From positions 7,525,501 to 7,589,500 of the forward strand of contig JAUKPH010000017.1 of NCBI GenBank assembly GCA_030549335.1: a DNA stretch of 64,000 bases, given 5' to 3'. Below, in pieces: positions 38,540 through 50,343 of this stretch; position 1 is the stretch's first letter, and each line of letters starts with the position of its first letter. The notes beneath the pieces were generated by a model. The model made no database searches, was not told the origin of the DNA, and saw only the letters and a list, made by a program, of their open reading frames with translations. This DNA is from Pontederia crassipes. Its lineage: Eukaryota; Streptophyta; Magnoliopsida; Commelinales; Pontederiaceae. Both the position numbers and the translations under genes were made by a program.

Positions 38540-41100
38540 TGTCACGGAGGTATTCCACAAATATCATTTATATGTAATTATGCATCTAATTAACATATTA
38601 AGTTATTATAGATGTCTATATAGTCATGACTTCATGTAGCAATTAAGTTTTGGATTAAAGCATGATGATAATTAAATTATCGATAAGCGTTATAAAGAAA
38701 TTATATAAGTTTACTAGGAATAGATTAATATTTTTTAAATATTATAATAAATATGTTTAACTATGATTAACTAAGGTTAATTAGAAGTTTAATACTAATT
38801 TTAACAAAATAATATGATTGGACCTTTATTTCAACCAATAGAATTTCAAGAAGCTGAAGCAAGCAGCTCACTAGCAACTTAGAAAATGATTTTTTCAAAC
38901 CGTCATATGATGTACTAAAAATCTGAAAAAAATACATAAATTAAATAATCTGATCTTCGGATAGCAGAAAAAGTTTCAAGTCAAGATCCCTACTGGAACG
39001 GCCAGAAGAACATGTTGATTGTTTAAGGTGAATCCCTAGATCCAAAAATTGATCTTCCAGTTCATGAGATCATAAATTCATGTTTCTTTCTCCATAAATT
39101 CTGAAATTTTACATGTTCCATCCATTTGAAGATAGCTTTCCATGACCTCTGAAATATCTGAAAATGAACTTTTATATAGGAAGTTATGAATCTACTTTCA
39201 AGGGTCGCTCACTCTGTCTTGGGTTAGAGATAAATCCGTCTTGTCAATTAGGGTATGATTAGGGTAAATAGAATTATAGTTTGATATTTAGATAGGTTAA
39301 ATTATATTTCACAATGGTTCGGTGAGAAGTGGAATCATTCAATGTAGACCTGTATACATGGAGAAATGAATTTTGCGTTTTGTAGGGCCTCTTCTGTCAG
39401 GTTTCAAGACATAGACAGAACATGACATGAATTGATTAATTTTTTTATAAGGGTACAAGGAGTTAAATTATATAATTTTTATGCTTAAACGCTATTGAAG
39501 TCTAGATTCTAGGAAAATTAGTATCTCATCAAATAGATAAATATTGTTAAAGATATAAATTAATCATTGAGTGATACACAGTGTGCGAGAGTACAAATGT
39601 TATGTCAGATTGCCTTGAATTTTATGGCTTAATCACTTGGAATTAATTAATGATATTTGGGTTTGAAAACCTTAGTAAGTCTAGTTTCTAATTTATCTAG
39701 AATCATAAGATTTAAACTTAGGATTAAGAAGTTGTGAATTATTTATTGATATACACTCAGTCTAGAATCCTGAGAGAGCACCTAGTTAAGCTATGGAAGA
39801 TTGAGAAGTTCCAAGTGTGAAGTAACATATGAATATAAACACTTGAAATTGCACTTTAGTATTAGAAGAGATTATATGTATTTTAAAGTGAACAAGTGTG
39901 CATGCATGCATATTGTTATTATTAGTAATTGGAAAGTGAAATAGCATTATTACTTATAGGAGACTATCAAGTTACAAGTGAAATGAGGAAAATCTAGACC
40001 TCATTTGAAAAAGATAAAGTATAAGATGAGTGGGTAAATTTACAACATAGCAAAATGATATATGTTACTTCTTTTATTTATGATATTATTTCAAGTAAAG
40101 ATTATTATTAGTATTGTTATTGAAATATACATTGAGTTAAGAAAGATATTTATGATATGTTTCCAAGATTTCATATGAGATGGTGTATTCTTTTGCATCA
40201 AAATATTTTCAGGGAACAATGCTTGTGAACTTAAAATAAGTTTACTTGATATTGATATATGATGGTGATAGAACTCCATGTATACGTTGACCATATTGAA
40301 TGAAAAAGGTCTTTGAGACCGCATTCGATATACATAACGCCTTTGGGACGTATATCGAGTGTCTTTGCCTTTTGGGACTGCTCTGTGTGCACGTATTGAT
40401 CCATGATATGCTCTGCGTATCTGAGAATCATGATTGGGTGACACACAATTATGAAGAGATGCGTATTGACCCATGATTTGCTTTGCGTATCCGATATTCA
40501 TGATTGTGAAGCTCTGCTTAACTGTATGACACACAATCATGGAAGGATACGTATTGACCCATGATTTGCTTTGCGTATTTAAGAATTCATGATTGTAAAA
40601 CTCTGCTTAACTATATGATACACGATCATGGAGGGATACGTATTGACCCATGATGAGTATGTGAGATGACACACGTGTGGAGTTTAATTATGAAAATAAT
40701 ATTATCTTGAATTACTTTGAATTATGTGAAAGTTCATATGATTTGACAATTTATGTTAATATGTGATGTTTTAATGTTTTATCATATAAAAAATGTGGTT
40801 ATTTAACGTCATATGCACTCATATCGTTCCCCTATGTTGTACTTTTATTTCACTCACTGAGCAAATGATTATTGTTCACAGTATTCATTTTAAAATTTTC
40901 AAATACTCCTAATTTCTCGAGTTGAGTCGACTCAGGACTTGTTTTGCTGTATAGAGGTCGAGCCGCTAGAGCACTTTTATTTCTCCCTTCACTTTTGTTT
41001 TTGGAAGCATGCATGTAATAAATAGTCCTAAATGTTGTAATTAAGTTTGTAAGAAATTTTTTTATAAGGTTGTAAAAACTTGATTATGTGGGGTGTTATA
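38540..41100 (+). mobile_element. Long LTR, probably a solo or truncated gypsy LTR (fossil)
   Basis: It runs from tgtcacggagg (38540) to ggggtgttata (about 41100), terminal motifs seen in long Tekay/Del-type LTRs. There is no coding sequence. The DNA after 41100 has a different character and is repeated with it in the array. I could not find matching target duplications, so the borders are approximate. Confidence 0.5.
40461..40640. repeat. 88-89-bp tandem units inside the LTR
   Basis: The sequence cgtattgacccatgat starts near 40462, 40550 and 40639, giving two complete units and the start of a third. Each includes ctctgcttaact and a catgattgt/acaatcatg inverted pair. Confidence 0.85.
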
Positions 41101-41176
41101 TGTGAAATGGGTGGTGAAACAATATTGACAACATGTGAATGTGATGTTCTATAGCTTTTATTTAAACTTTGATTAG

Positions 41177-41217
<41 letters not shown>

Positions 41218-42825
41218 ATCTTTTGTATCTATTGACAAATAAAAAAAGAAAATAAGGGAGGGAGGTTTTGTTGATTCTATTTTTTTAGAATTGCTAAACA
41301 TAATTAAGGGATGCAATAATTGGGATTAGAATTTAGTCACGGAGTTGGATGTAACATATGGCATAGCAGATAAGAATACGTATTGACACGTGATTTGCTT
41401 TGCGTATTTAAGAATCCATGATTGTAAAACTCTGCTTAACTATATGACACACAATCATGGAGGAATACGTATTGACCCATGATGAGTATGTGAGATGACA
41501 CACTTGTGGAGTTTAATTATGAAAATAATATTATCTTGAATTACTTTGACTTATGTGAAAGTTCATATGATTTGACAATTTATGTTAATATGTGATGTTT
41601 TAATATTTTATCATATGGAAAATGTGGTTATTTAACGTCATATGCACTCATATCGTTCCCCTATATTGTACTTTTATTCCACTCACTGAGCAAATGATTA
41701 TTGTTCACAGTATTCATTTTAAAATTTTCAAATACTCTTAAGTTCTCGAGTTGAGTCAACTCGGAGCTTGTTTTACTGTATAGAGGTCGAGCCACTGGAG
41801 CACTTTTATTTCTCTCTTCACTTTTATTTTTGGAAGCATGCATGTAATAAATAGTCCTAAATGTTGTAATTAAGTTTGTAAGAAATTTTTTTATAAGGTT
41901 GTAAAAACTTGATTATGTGGGGTGTTATATGTGAAATGGGTGGTGAAACAATATTGACAACATGTGAATGTGATGTTCTATAGCTTTTATTTAAACTTTG
42001 ATTAGTATATATATATATATGTGTGTGTGTGTATGCATCTTTTGTATCTATTGACAAATAAAAAAAGAAAATAAGGGAGGGAGGTTTTGTCGATTCTATT
42101 TTTTTAGAATTGCTAAACATAATTAAGGAATGCAATAATTAGGATTAGAATTTAGTCACGGAGTTGGATGTAACATATGGCATAGCAGATAAGAATACGT
42201 ATTGACACATGATTTGCTTTGCGTATTTAAGAATCCATGATTGTAAAACTCTGCTTAACTATATGACACACAATCATGGAGGAATACGTATTGACCCACG
42301 ATGAGTATGTGAGATGACACACGCGTGGAGTTTAATTATGAAAATAATATTATCTTGAATTACTTTGACTTATGTGAAAGTTCATATGATTTGATAATTT
42401 ATGTTAATATGTGATGTTTTAATATTTTATCATATGGAAAATGTGGTTATTTAACGTCATATGCACTCATATCGTTCCCCTATGTTGTACTTTTATTCCA
42501 CTCACTGAGCAAATGATTATTGTTCACAGTATTCATTTTAAAATTTTCAAATACTCTTAAGTTCTCGAGTTGAGTCAACTCGGAGCTTGTTTTACTGTAT
42601 AGAGGTCGAGCCACTGGAGCATTTTTATTTCTCTCTTCACTTTTATTTTTGGAAGCATGCATGTAATAAATAGTCCTAAATGTTGTAATTAAGTTTGTAA
42701 GAAATTTTTTTTATAAGGTTGTAAAAACTTGATTATGTGGGGTGTTATATGTGAAATGGGTGGTGAAACAATATTGACAACATGTGAATGTGATGTTCTA
42801 TAGCTTTTATTTAAACTTTGATTAG

Positions 42826-42887
<62 letters not shown>

Positions 42888-44491
42888 CATCTTTTGTATC
42901 TATTGACAAATAAAAAAGAAAATAAGGGAGGGAGGTTTTGTCGATTCTATTTTTTTAGAATTGCTAAACATAATTAAGGGATGCAATAATTGGGATTAGA
43001 ATTTAGTCACGGAGTTGGATGTAACATATGACATAGCAGATAAGAATACGTATTGACCCATGATTTGCTTCGTGTATTTAAGAATCCATGATTGTAAAAC
43101 TCTGCTTAACTATATGACACAATCATGGAGGAATACGTATTGACCCATGATGAGTATGTGAGATGACACACGTGTGGAGTTTAATTATGAAAATAATATT
43201 ATCTTGAATTACTTTGAATTATGTGAAAGTTCATATGATTTGACAATTTATGTTAATATGTGATGTTTTAATGTTTTATCATATGGAAAATGAGGTTATT
43301 TAACGTCATATGCACTCATATTGTTCCCTTATGTTGTACTTTTATTCCACTCACTGAGCAAATGATTATTGTTCACAGTATTCATTTTAAAATTTTCAAA
43401 TACTCTTAAGTTCTCGAGTTGAGTCAACTCGGAGCTTGTTTTACTGTATAGAGGTCGAGCCACTGGAGCACTTTTATTTCTCTCTTCACCTTTATTTTTG
43501 GAAGCATGCATGTAATAAATAGTCCTAAATGTTGTAATTAAGTTTGTAAGAAATTTTTTTTATAAGGTTGTAAAAACTTGATTATGTGGGGTGTTATATG
43601 TGAAATGGGTGGTGAAACAATATTGACAACATGTGAATGTGATGTTCTATAGCTTTTATTTAAACTTTGATTAGTATATATATGTGTGTGTGTATATATA
43701 TGCATCTTTTGTATCTATTGACAAATAAAAAAAGAAAATAAGGGAGGGAGGTTTTGTCGATTCTATTTTTTTAGAATTGCTAAACATAATTAAGGAATGC
43801 AATAATTAGGATTAGAATTTAGTCACGGAGTTGGATGTAACATATGGCATAGCAGATAAGAATACGTATTGACACATGATTTGCTTTGCGTATTTAAGAA
43901 TCCATGATTGTAAAACTCTGCTTAACTATATGACACACAATCATGGAGGAATACGTATTGACCCACGATGAGTATGTGAGATGACACACGCGTGGAGTTT
44001 AATTATGAAAATAATATTATCTTGAATTACTTTGACTTATGTGAAAGTTCATATGATTTGATAATTTATGTTAATATGTGATGTTTTAATATTTTATCAT
44101 ATGGAAAATGTGGTTATTTAACGTCATATGCACTCATATCGTTCCCCTATGTTGTACTTTTATTCCACTCACTGAGCAAATGATTATTGTTCACAGTATT
44201 CATTTTAAAATTTTCAAATACTCTTAAGTTCTCGAGTTGAGTCAACTCGAAGCTTGTTTTACTGTATAGAGGTCGAGCCACTGGAGCACTTTTATTTCTC
44301 TCTTCACTTTTATTTTTGGAAGCATGCATGTAATAAATAGTCCTAAATGTTGTAATTAAGTTTGTAAGAAATTTTTTTTATAAGGTTGTAAAAACTTGAT
44401 TATGTGGGGTGTTATATGTGAAATGGGTGGTGAAACAATATTGACAACATGTGAATGTGATGTTCTATAGCTTTTATTTAAACTTTGATTA

Positions 44492-44578
<87 letters not shown>

Positions 44579-45549
44579 CATCTTTTGTATCTATTGACAA
44601 ATAAAAAAGAAAATAAGGGAGGGAGGTTTTGTCGATTCTATTTTTTTAGAATTGCTAAACATAATTAAGGGATGCAATAATTGGGATTAGAATTTAGTCA
44701 CGGAGTTGGATGTAACATATGACATAGCAGATAAGAATACGTATTGACCCATGATTTGCTTCGTGTATTTAAGAATCCATGATTGTAAAACTCTGCTTAA
44801 CTATATGACACAATCATGGAGGAATACGTATTGACCCATGATGAGTATGTGAGATGACACACGTGTGGAGTTTAATTATGAAAATAATATTATCTTGAAT
44901 TACTTTGAATTATGTGAAAGTTCATATGATTTGACAATTTATGTTAATATGTGATGTTTTAATGTTTTATCATATGGAAAATGAGGTTATTTAACGTCAT
45001 ATGCACTCATATTGTTCCCTTATGTTGTACTTTTATTCCACTCACTGAGCAAATGATTATTGTTCACAGTATTCATTTTAAAATTTTCAAATACTCTTAA
45101 GTTCTCGAGTTGAGTCAACTCGGAGCTTGTTTTACTGTATAGAGGTCGAGCCACTGGAGCACTTTTATTTCTCTCTTCACCTTTATTTTTGGAAGCATGC
45201 ATGTAATAAATAGTCCTAAATGTTGTAATTAAGTTTGTAAGAAATTTTTTTTATAAGGTTGTAAAAACTTGATTATGTGGGGTGTTATATGTGAAATGGG
45301 TGGTGAAACAATATTGACAACATGTGAATGTGATGTTCTATAGCTTTTATTTAAACTTTGATTAGTATATATATGTGTGTGTGTATATATATGCATCTTT
45401 TGTATCTATTGACAAATAAAAAAAGAAAATAAGGGAGGGAGGTTTTGTCGATTCTATTTTTTTAGAATTGCTAAACATAATTAAGGGATGCAATAATTGA
45501 GATTAGAATTTAGTCACAGAGTTGGATGTGACATATGGCATAGCAGATA
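40549..45549. repeat. Six-unit tandem array of about 830 bp per unit, made of LTR end plus flanking DNA
   Basis: Units start at 40549, 41378, 42197, 43048, 43864 and 44739 (acgtattgac...) and the last ends at about 45549. Each unit holds the final 550 bp of the LTR, the ggggtgttata end, and about 275 bp of flanking sequence with a TA/TG microsatellite. Units 3 and 5 share variants (cacacgcgtgg, cccacgatgag), and units 4 and 6 share others (gcttcgtgtat, ttgttccctt). The pair 3-4 was therefore duplicated as a block. A 60-codon minus-strand frame recurs in units 2-6 and is not a gene. Confidence 0.95.
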
Positions 45550-45875
45550 TGTGGCAACAAAGGCACATGAGGTTAGAATAAGACATCTAGAAAACCATAT
45601 ATATTTGAAAATATTTATGTTACATTTTGGAAATATTTTTTGTTACATTGAGAAGCCCAAAGGCATGGCAAACAAACAAATATAGATTTGAATATGAGAT
45701 CATTAAATTTATGAGACTCATTGTGGATGCTTAATTTTTTTATTTGAATTCATAGATGCAAATATGAACACCCTCAAAGGAGATTCCATATAAAAATAAT
45801 GATGTAATGAAATAAATGAATCGATAAATGGATATACTCATATACATAATACATTATTCACATCACAAGGGTTTC

Positions 45876-46279
45876 TCAAACCATCATCATGGTTCTGAAC
45901 TCTTCAAAACTCAGCACTCCATCCCCCGTTGAGGTTGAACCTATCATGGCACGACAGTCCTCGATTGGCCTCGACGGCTACCCTTCGATGCCTCCAGCTG
46001 GCTCAGCATCCGCTTCAGGCTCCTCGGTGATGCAGTTGCCTTCTTCGTTGACGCCCACGTACATCTCGAACACCACCCCAGGTCCCTGCTCCTCTCCCCC
46101 TCCTCCGCCAACCTCATGAACTCCTCCAAGTCCTGCAGCCCATCCCCGTTGGCGTCCACCGTCTCCAACAGCGCCACGGCGTCCATGGGGGACAACTCCT
46201 CGCCCATGCGGATCTCCATGCACTGCATCAGCTCATCAGCCGATATCTTTCCATATATAATTTTGTCACCGGGGGACAA
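45876..46279 (-). pseudogene. Broken calmodulin-like (CML) EF-hand gene
   Basis: The minus strand reads KISADELMQCM, then ELSPMDAVALLETVDANGDG and LEEFMRLAEEGE: part of EF-hand 1 and a good EF-hand 2 (DANGDG). Farther on SLKRMLSQL and GDGVLSFEEFRTMMMV, followed by a stop at 45878-45876, match EF-hands 3-4 of plant CML proteins (CML19/25-like length and order). The segments lie in different frames, with at least two or three frameshifts between them (for example around VFEMYV..NEEG and CRAMIG). The N-terminal part, including the first Ca-binding loop, is missing. The lack of introns is normal for CML genes, so it does not show retrocopying. Confidence 0.75.
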
Positions 46280-46928
46280 AATCTAATCGATGTTTATGTT
46301 CCAAGTTAAGACATTTTTCCTTTTCAAATTAAAATGGCCAATCAATATTCACATATGAATACTCTAATGCAACATCTAAAGAACCATCTTAACAATAAGA
46401 AAATAACTAGCAAAACAACAATAATAGAAGAAACACAGTCTGCTTTAATCCAACATCTAAGGAACCATCAAAACAATTAGAAAATAACTAGCAGAACAAC
46501 AAAAGTGATAATAGAAGAAAAATAGTCTATAATTGGTTAAACATTATACCATGATCAATTGTCCAAAATTATCATACAACACATAATTCTGAAACAAATA
46601 TCTTTTTAGAGGATTTTGTGCCTAATGCATCAAAATAGGTTGGAGTGATAACATCTAGAATTCAAAGATAACATTTTTCCAACAATTAGTAGCCCCTTAA
46701 AACTAATGTCAAAGATAACATCCAAAGCTCACAACTTCTTCATCAACAAAAAAAGTAGGGAAAGCCTCTTGTTCAACCATCAAGCTTGGAGGGATCCCTT
46801 GAGCAACATGAATAGGTCATCAAAGGAAACATATATTTCCCTGTAAATAAAAGTAAGGAAAGTAGTGTTAGTACCAACACTAGAACAAAAGGCAACTGTG
46901 AGCAAATTGTGAATAAAAATATGGGTTA
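46280..46928. other. AT-rich intergenic DNA
   Basis: Contains a short direct repeat: caacatctaa.gaaccatc and aataactagca...aacaac occur near 46371 and 46450, about 80 bp apart. I see no gene. Confidence 0.5.
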
Positions 46929-47115
46929 TTTCCTCAAACCATCCCTAAAAGTATCACGATTTTTCAGATCTAACCTCAAATTACGAACTTCATTTTTTGG
47001 GTCCTTAAACTATTATGATTTTTCTAATTTGATCATTCCGTCCAATTCTGTCAACTTCTCGGTTATCTTTGATTTTTTTGCATTTGTGAAAAGTCAAAAA
47101 TATCCCTAAGAAAAA

Positions 47116-48367
47116 AATCTCCGTCACCCTGCGCACATGCCGGCTTTCGACCCCCCTCTACTCTCTATCTCTGCGCACACGCCGACGTAGGGAGAGAAGA
47201 GGGGGGAATGGGGTTGTCCCACCCCCCCCCCCCCATCTTCCTCCGACAGCCCCTTGACCTCGTCTCTCCGGACGAAGGTCGATGGGTTGCGACCCCCCTC
47301 TCAACCATCGTCACACCGGATGAAGGTTGAGGCCCCCTCCTCTCCTTGTATCGTCGTGTGTGCAGGGAGAGAGAGAGAGGAGAGGGGGGGGGGGGTCGCC
47401 CCCCTCGACCTTCATCTCATCGGACAAAGGTCGAGGGGGTGACCCCCCTCTCTCCTCCCGCTGCGTCGGTGTGTTCGCAGGGAGAGAGAGAGGAGCCCCC
47501 CTGACCCTTGTTCGACGAGATGAAGGTTGAGAGGAGGGACCCCTCTCCTTTTCTTGTGCCTCGTCGGTCCGGACGAAGGTCTGGGGGGCGACCCCCCCCC
47601 CCCCCCCCCCCCCACCTTCATCTCACCGGACAAAGGTCGAGGAGGGGCGAGAGAAAGAAGAGAGGGGGGGGGGGGGTCGCCCCTCCCTCTCGACCTTCGT
47701 CCGGTGAGACAAAAGTGGGGGGGTGGGCAACCTCCGACCTTCATCTCTCTGGATGAAGGTCGATGAGGGTGGCCCCTTCCTCTCGACCTTCGTCTCGTCG
47801 GGCGAAGGTTGGGGGGAGAGAGGAGAGGGGGTCCCCCTCTCGACCTTCGTCCGGTGAGATGAAGGTCATGGGGAGGGGGGCAACCTCCGACCTTCGTCTC
47901 ATCAGATGAAGATCGATGGGGGGCGGCCCCCACCTCTCAACCTTTGTCTCGTTGGACGAAGGTCGATGGGGGTGACCCTCCTCTCCTCTCCCTACGCTCG
48001 TGTGTGCGTAGGGAGAGAGAGAGCCCCCTCTCGACCTTCGTTCGAGAGGGGGGGGGGGACGACCCCCCCTCTCCACCCCATTTCCTCTCCCTACGCCGGT
48101 GTGTACGTAGGGAGAGAGAGATGAGAGGGAGGGGGTCCCCCCCTCTCGACCTTCGTCCGACAAGACGAAGGTCGAGGGGGGGGGGCGACCTCCGACCTTC
48201 ATCTTGCCGGATGAAGGTCGATGGGGGGCGACACCCTCCCTCTCCTCTCCTTGCGTTGACGTGTGTGCAAGGAGAGAGAGAGAGGAGAGGGGGGTCGCAT
48301 CGGATGAAGGTCGAGAGGGGGTATCGCCCACCCTCGACCTTCGTCCGGCTCCCCCCTCTCCTATCCC
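47116..48367. repeat. GC-rich palindromic minisatellite, left block
   Basis: Degenerate units each contain cgaccttcgtccg and its reverse complement cggacgaaggtcg, joined by C- or G-runs, and alternate with ctccctgcgcacacgccg / gtgtgcgtagggagagag segments. Long homopolymers include C at 47222-47234 and 47592-47613, and G at 47384-47395 and 47664-47676. Open frames of up to 230 codons on both strands result from the low-complexity sequence and are not genes. Confidence 0.85.
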
Positions 48368-48896
48368 CACTACAAGAAATAAGGGAATTACAGACGGTTT
48401 GGACCGTCTGTAATTTTTCGAAAACCGTTGCAAATGATGATTTGCGATGGATTTTTCGACGAAACCGATACGTCGGAATCAATTTTTGACGGTTGAGAAA
48501 AAATCGCCGTAAGTTTAGATGAAAGTTCAGCGGTCGCGACCGCCACTACTTTCGGCGGTCGTCAAAATCGTCGATACTTTTGATAGTGACGACCGCCGAA
48601 ACTTTTGACAGTCGTCGACCGCCGAAACCGTCGCAAAGAATTTTTTTAATATAAAAAATTAGCCCGGCGGCCAGCCGCCAGACCGGCCGTAGGCGGCCGG
48701 ATCGGCCGCTGGAGATCGGATCCGGCCACCTCCGACCGCTCGCAGCCGGATTCGGACCGTGGGGAGAGGGTCGTCCGGGAGAGAGAGACGGTTGCTGACA
48801 GGAGAGGTCATCGTCCGGAGGGAGATGGTCGCTGGCAACATAGGAGAGGGAGAGAGAGAGGAGAGAGGTAAAGAAATAGAAAATGAAAGAGAGTGG

Positions 48897-48898
<2 letters not shown>

Positions 48899-48973
<75 letters not shown>
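48899..48973. repeat. (AAT)n microsatellite inside the CACTA element
   Basis: About 24 uninterrupted ATA/AAT units. On the forward strand they translate as polyasparagine, which is not a real protein. Confidence 0.95.
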
Positions 48974-48975
<2 letters not shown>

Positions 48976-49019
48976 GTAGCGGGAAAGCGGAAAAACGAAA
49001 AAAAAGTAGCGGGAGAGTG

Positions 49020-49800
49020 ATTTTTAATTACCGACGACTATGACCGTTGGAAACTAAGCAAATATTAATAATATATATATATATATATGAATATGATATT
49101 TAATTATTTTAAAGGTTACCGACGATCGAGACCGTCAAAAATTATTTAATTATAATAATCAAATACTACATACATATATATAATATTTATTTTTTAGGTT
49201 ACCGACTGTTCAAACCATCCAAAATTCTGACAGTCTGGATTGTCGCTAATTAGATTAATAAAATATTTTTATATTATATTATTTTTTTCATTTACCGATG
49301 GTTAGAACCTTCAGAACTGACGGAAATTGCGACGGTTTGAACTATCGCTAATTATATTAATAAAATACTCCTTATATTATATTATTTTTCATTTACCAAC
49401 GGCCCGGACCGTCGGAATTTGCGATGGTTCGATATTCGTCGAAACTTTCGACGTTCCTAATCATCAAAAAATAAAATAATAAAATATATAATTTATTATT
49501 TTTCATTTATCGACGGTCCGAACCGTCGAAAATTGTGACGGTTGAATATTCGTCGAAACTTTCGACGTTTCTAATCATTGAAAAATAAAATAATAATATA
49601 ACCTTCATTTACCGACGGTCCCGTCAGAAATTGCGACGGTTGGATATCCGTGAAAACTTTTGACGTTTCTAATCGTCAAAAAATAAAATAATAATACAAT
49701 AAATTACATAATTTATTATTTTTATTTTCGATAATTGTGATCATCGAAAATATCAACGGGTCACTATCCGTCGTAAATTACGACAAATTTCTATCCATCG
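49020..49800. repeat. Subterminal repeats of the CACTA element
   Basis: A unit of roughly 100 bp, t(t)accgacggtc..gaccgtcg.aaatt...gcgacggtt, recurs about seven times with substitutions and is separated by AT-rich ttattttt stretches. In CACTA elements, subterminal repeats of this kind are transposase binding sites. Confidence 0.75.
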
Positions 49801-49824
49801 AAAAATCATAATTTTCTTGTAGTG

Positions 49825-50164
49825 CCCTGCACCGGCGTGTGCGTAAGGGGAGAGAGAGGACTCTTGACCTTCGTCCGACGGGACGAAGGTCGAGAGGGTG
49901 GGTGTGGGGGTGGGAGGGGGGCATCTCCTCTCCCTGCACCGGCGTGTGCGCAAGGAGAGAGATGAGAGAGGGGCGACCTCTGACCTTCGTCTTGCCGGAT
50001 GAAGGTCGATGGGGGGTGACCCCCCCCTCCTCCTCCTCCTCCTCCTCCTCCTCCTCCTCCCTGCACCGACGTGTGCATAGGTAGAGAGAAAGATTTTTTG
50101 GTGAACCCCCTCCCCCCTCCCCATCCTCCTCCTCCTTCCTGCACCGACGTGTGCGTAGGTAGAG
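49825..50164. repeat. GC-rich palindromic minisatellite, right block
   Basis: It continues the left block after the CACTA element: ctgcaccggcgtgtgcg, gaccttcgtc..gacgaaggtc, and a (CTC)n run at 50027-50059. Two units with gtgtgc(a/g)taggtagagagaaagattttt lie at about 50073-50100 and 50150-50177. Confidence 0.8.
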
Positions 50165-50343
50165 AGAAAGATTTTTTCGCATAGGGATATTTTTTACTTT
50201 CACAAATGCGAAAAATCAAAGATAATTGAAAAGTTGACGGAATGATTAAATTGGAAAAATCGTGATAGTTTAAGGACCTAAAAAATGAAAGTTTGGAGTT
50301 AGATTCGAAAAATCATGATAGTTTAGGGATGGTTTAAAGAAAG

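Larger units (their letters stand above)
48368..49824. mobile_element. Non-autonomous CACTA (En/Spm) transposon, 1457 bp
   Basis: The ends are CACTACAAGAAAT (48368) and ATTTTCTTGTAGTG (to 49824), an inverted repeat of 13-14 bp with the diagnostic CACTA. It is flanked by CCC on both sides (48365-48367, 49825-49827), the 3-bp target duplication of this superfamily. Subterminal repeats such as gacggtt..gaccgtc fill much of the interior. There is no transposase frame. It is inserted in the GC-rich minisatellite. Confidence 0.92.
46929..50343. mobile_element. Inverted-repeat element with GC-rich core (MULE or foldback type)
   Basis: The left arm 46929-47115 and the right arm 50165-50343 are inverted copies. 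The left reads caaaccatccct ... tatcacgattttt ... ctttgatttttttgcatttg. The right, on the other strand, reads taaaccatccct ... tatcatgattttt ... ctttgatttttcgcatttg. Between the arms lies GC-rich minisatellite DNA, interrupted by a CACTA element. Without that insert the structure is about 1.96 kb. No transposase is visible. I could not identify a target duplication, so the superfamily is open. Confidence 0.65.

Noticed and set aside
40091-40540. 149-codon minus-strand frame
   Set aside because: It lies within the LTR and its 88-bp repeats, with no homology or motif.
40461-40640. CRISPR-like array of short repeats
   Set aside because: The units are contiguous 88-89-bp tandem repeats without spacers, in a plant LTR.
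41661-45202. A repeated 60-codon minus-strand frame (MHASKNK...) in five array units
   Set aside because: It recurs because the array unit recurs. It lies in LTR end sequence and shows no sign of coding selection or known homology.
47254-48489. Many overlapping frames of 60-230 codons on both strands, rich in P, R, S and G
   Set aside because: They come from the GC-rich palindromic minisatellite, where stops are rare by composition.
48759-49043. 94-codon frame with a long asparagine run
   Set aside because: The run is the AAT microsatellite within a non-coding CACTA element.
49753-50219. Proline/arginine-rich frames over the right minisatellite block
   Set aside because: Low-complexity translation of (CTC)n and related units.
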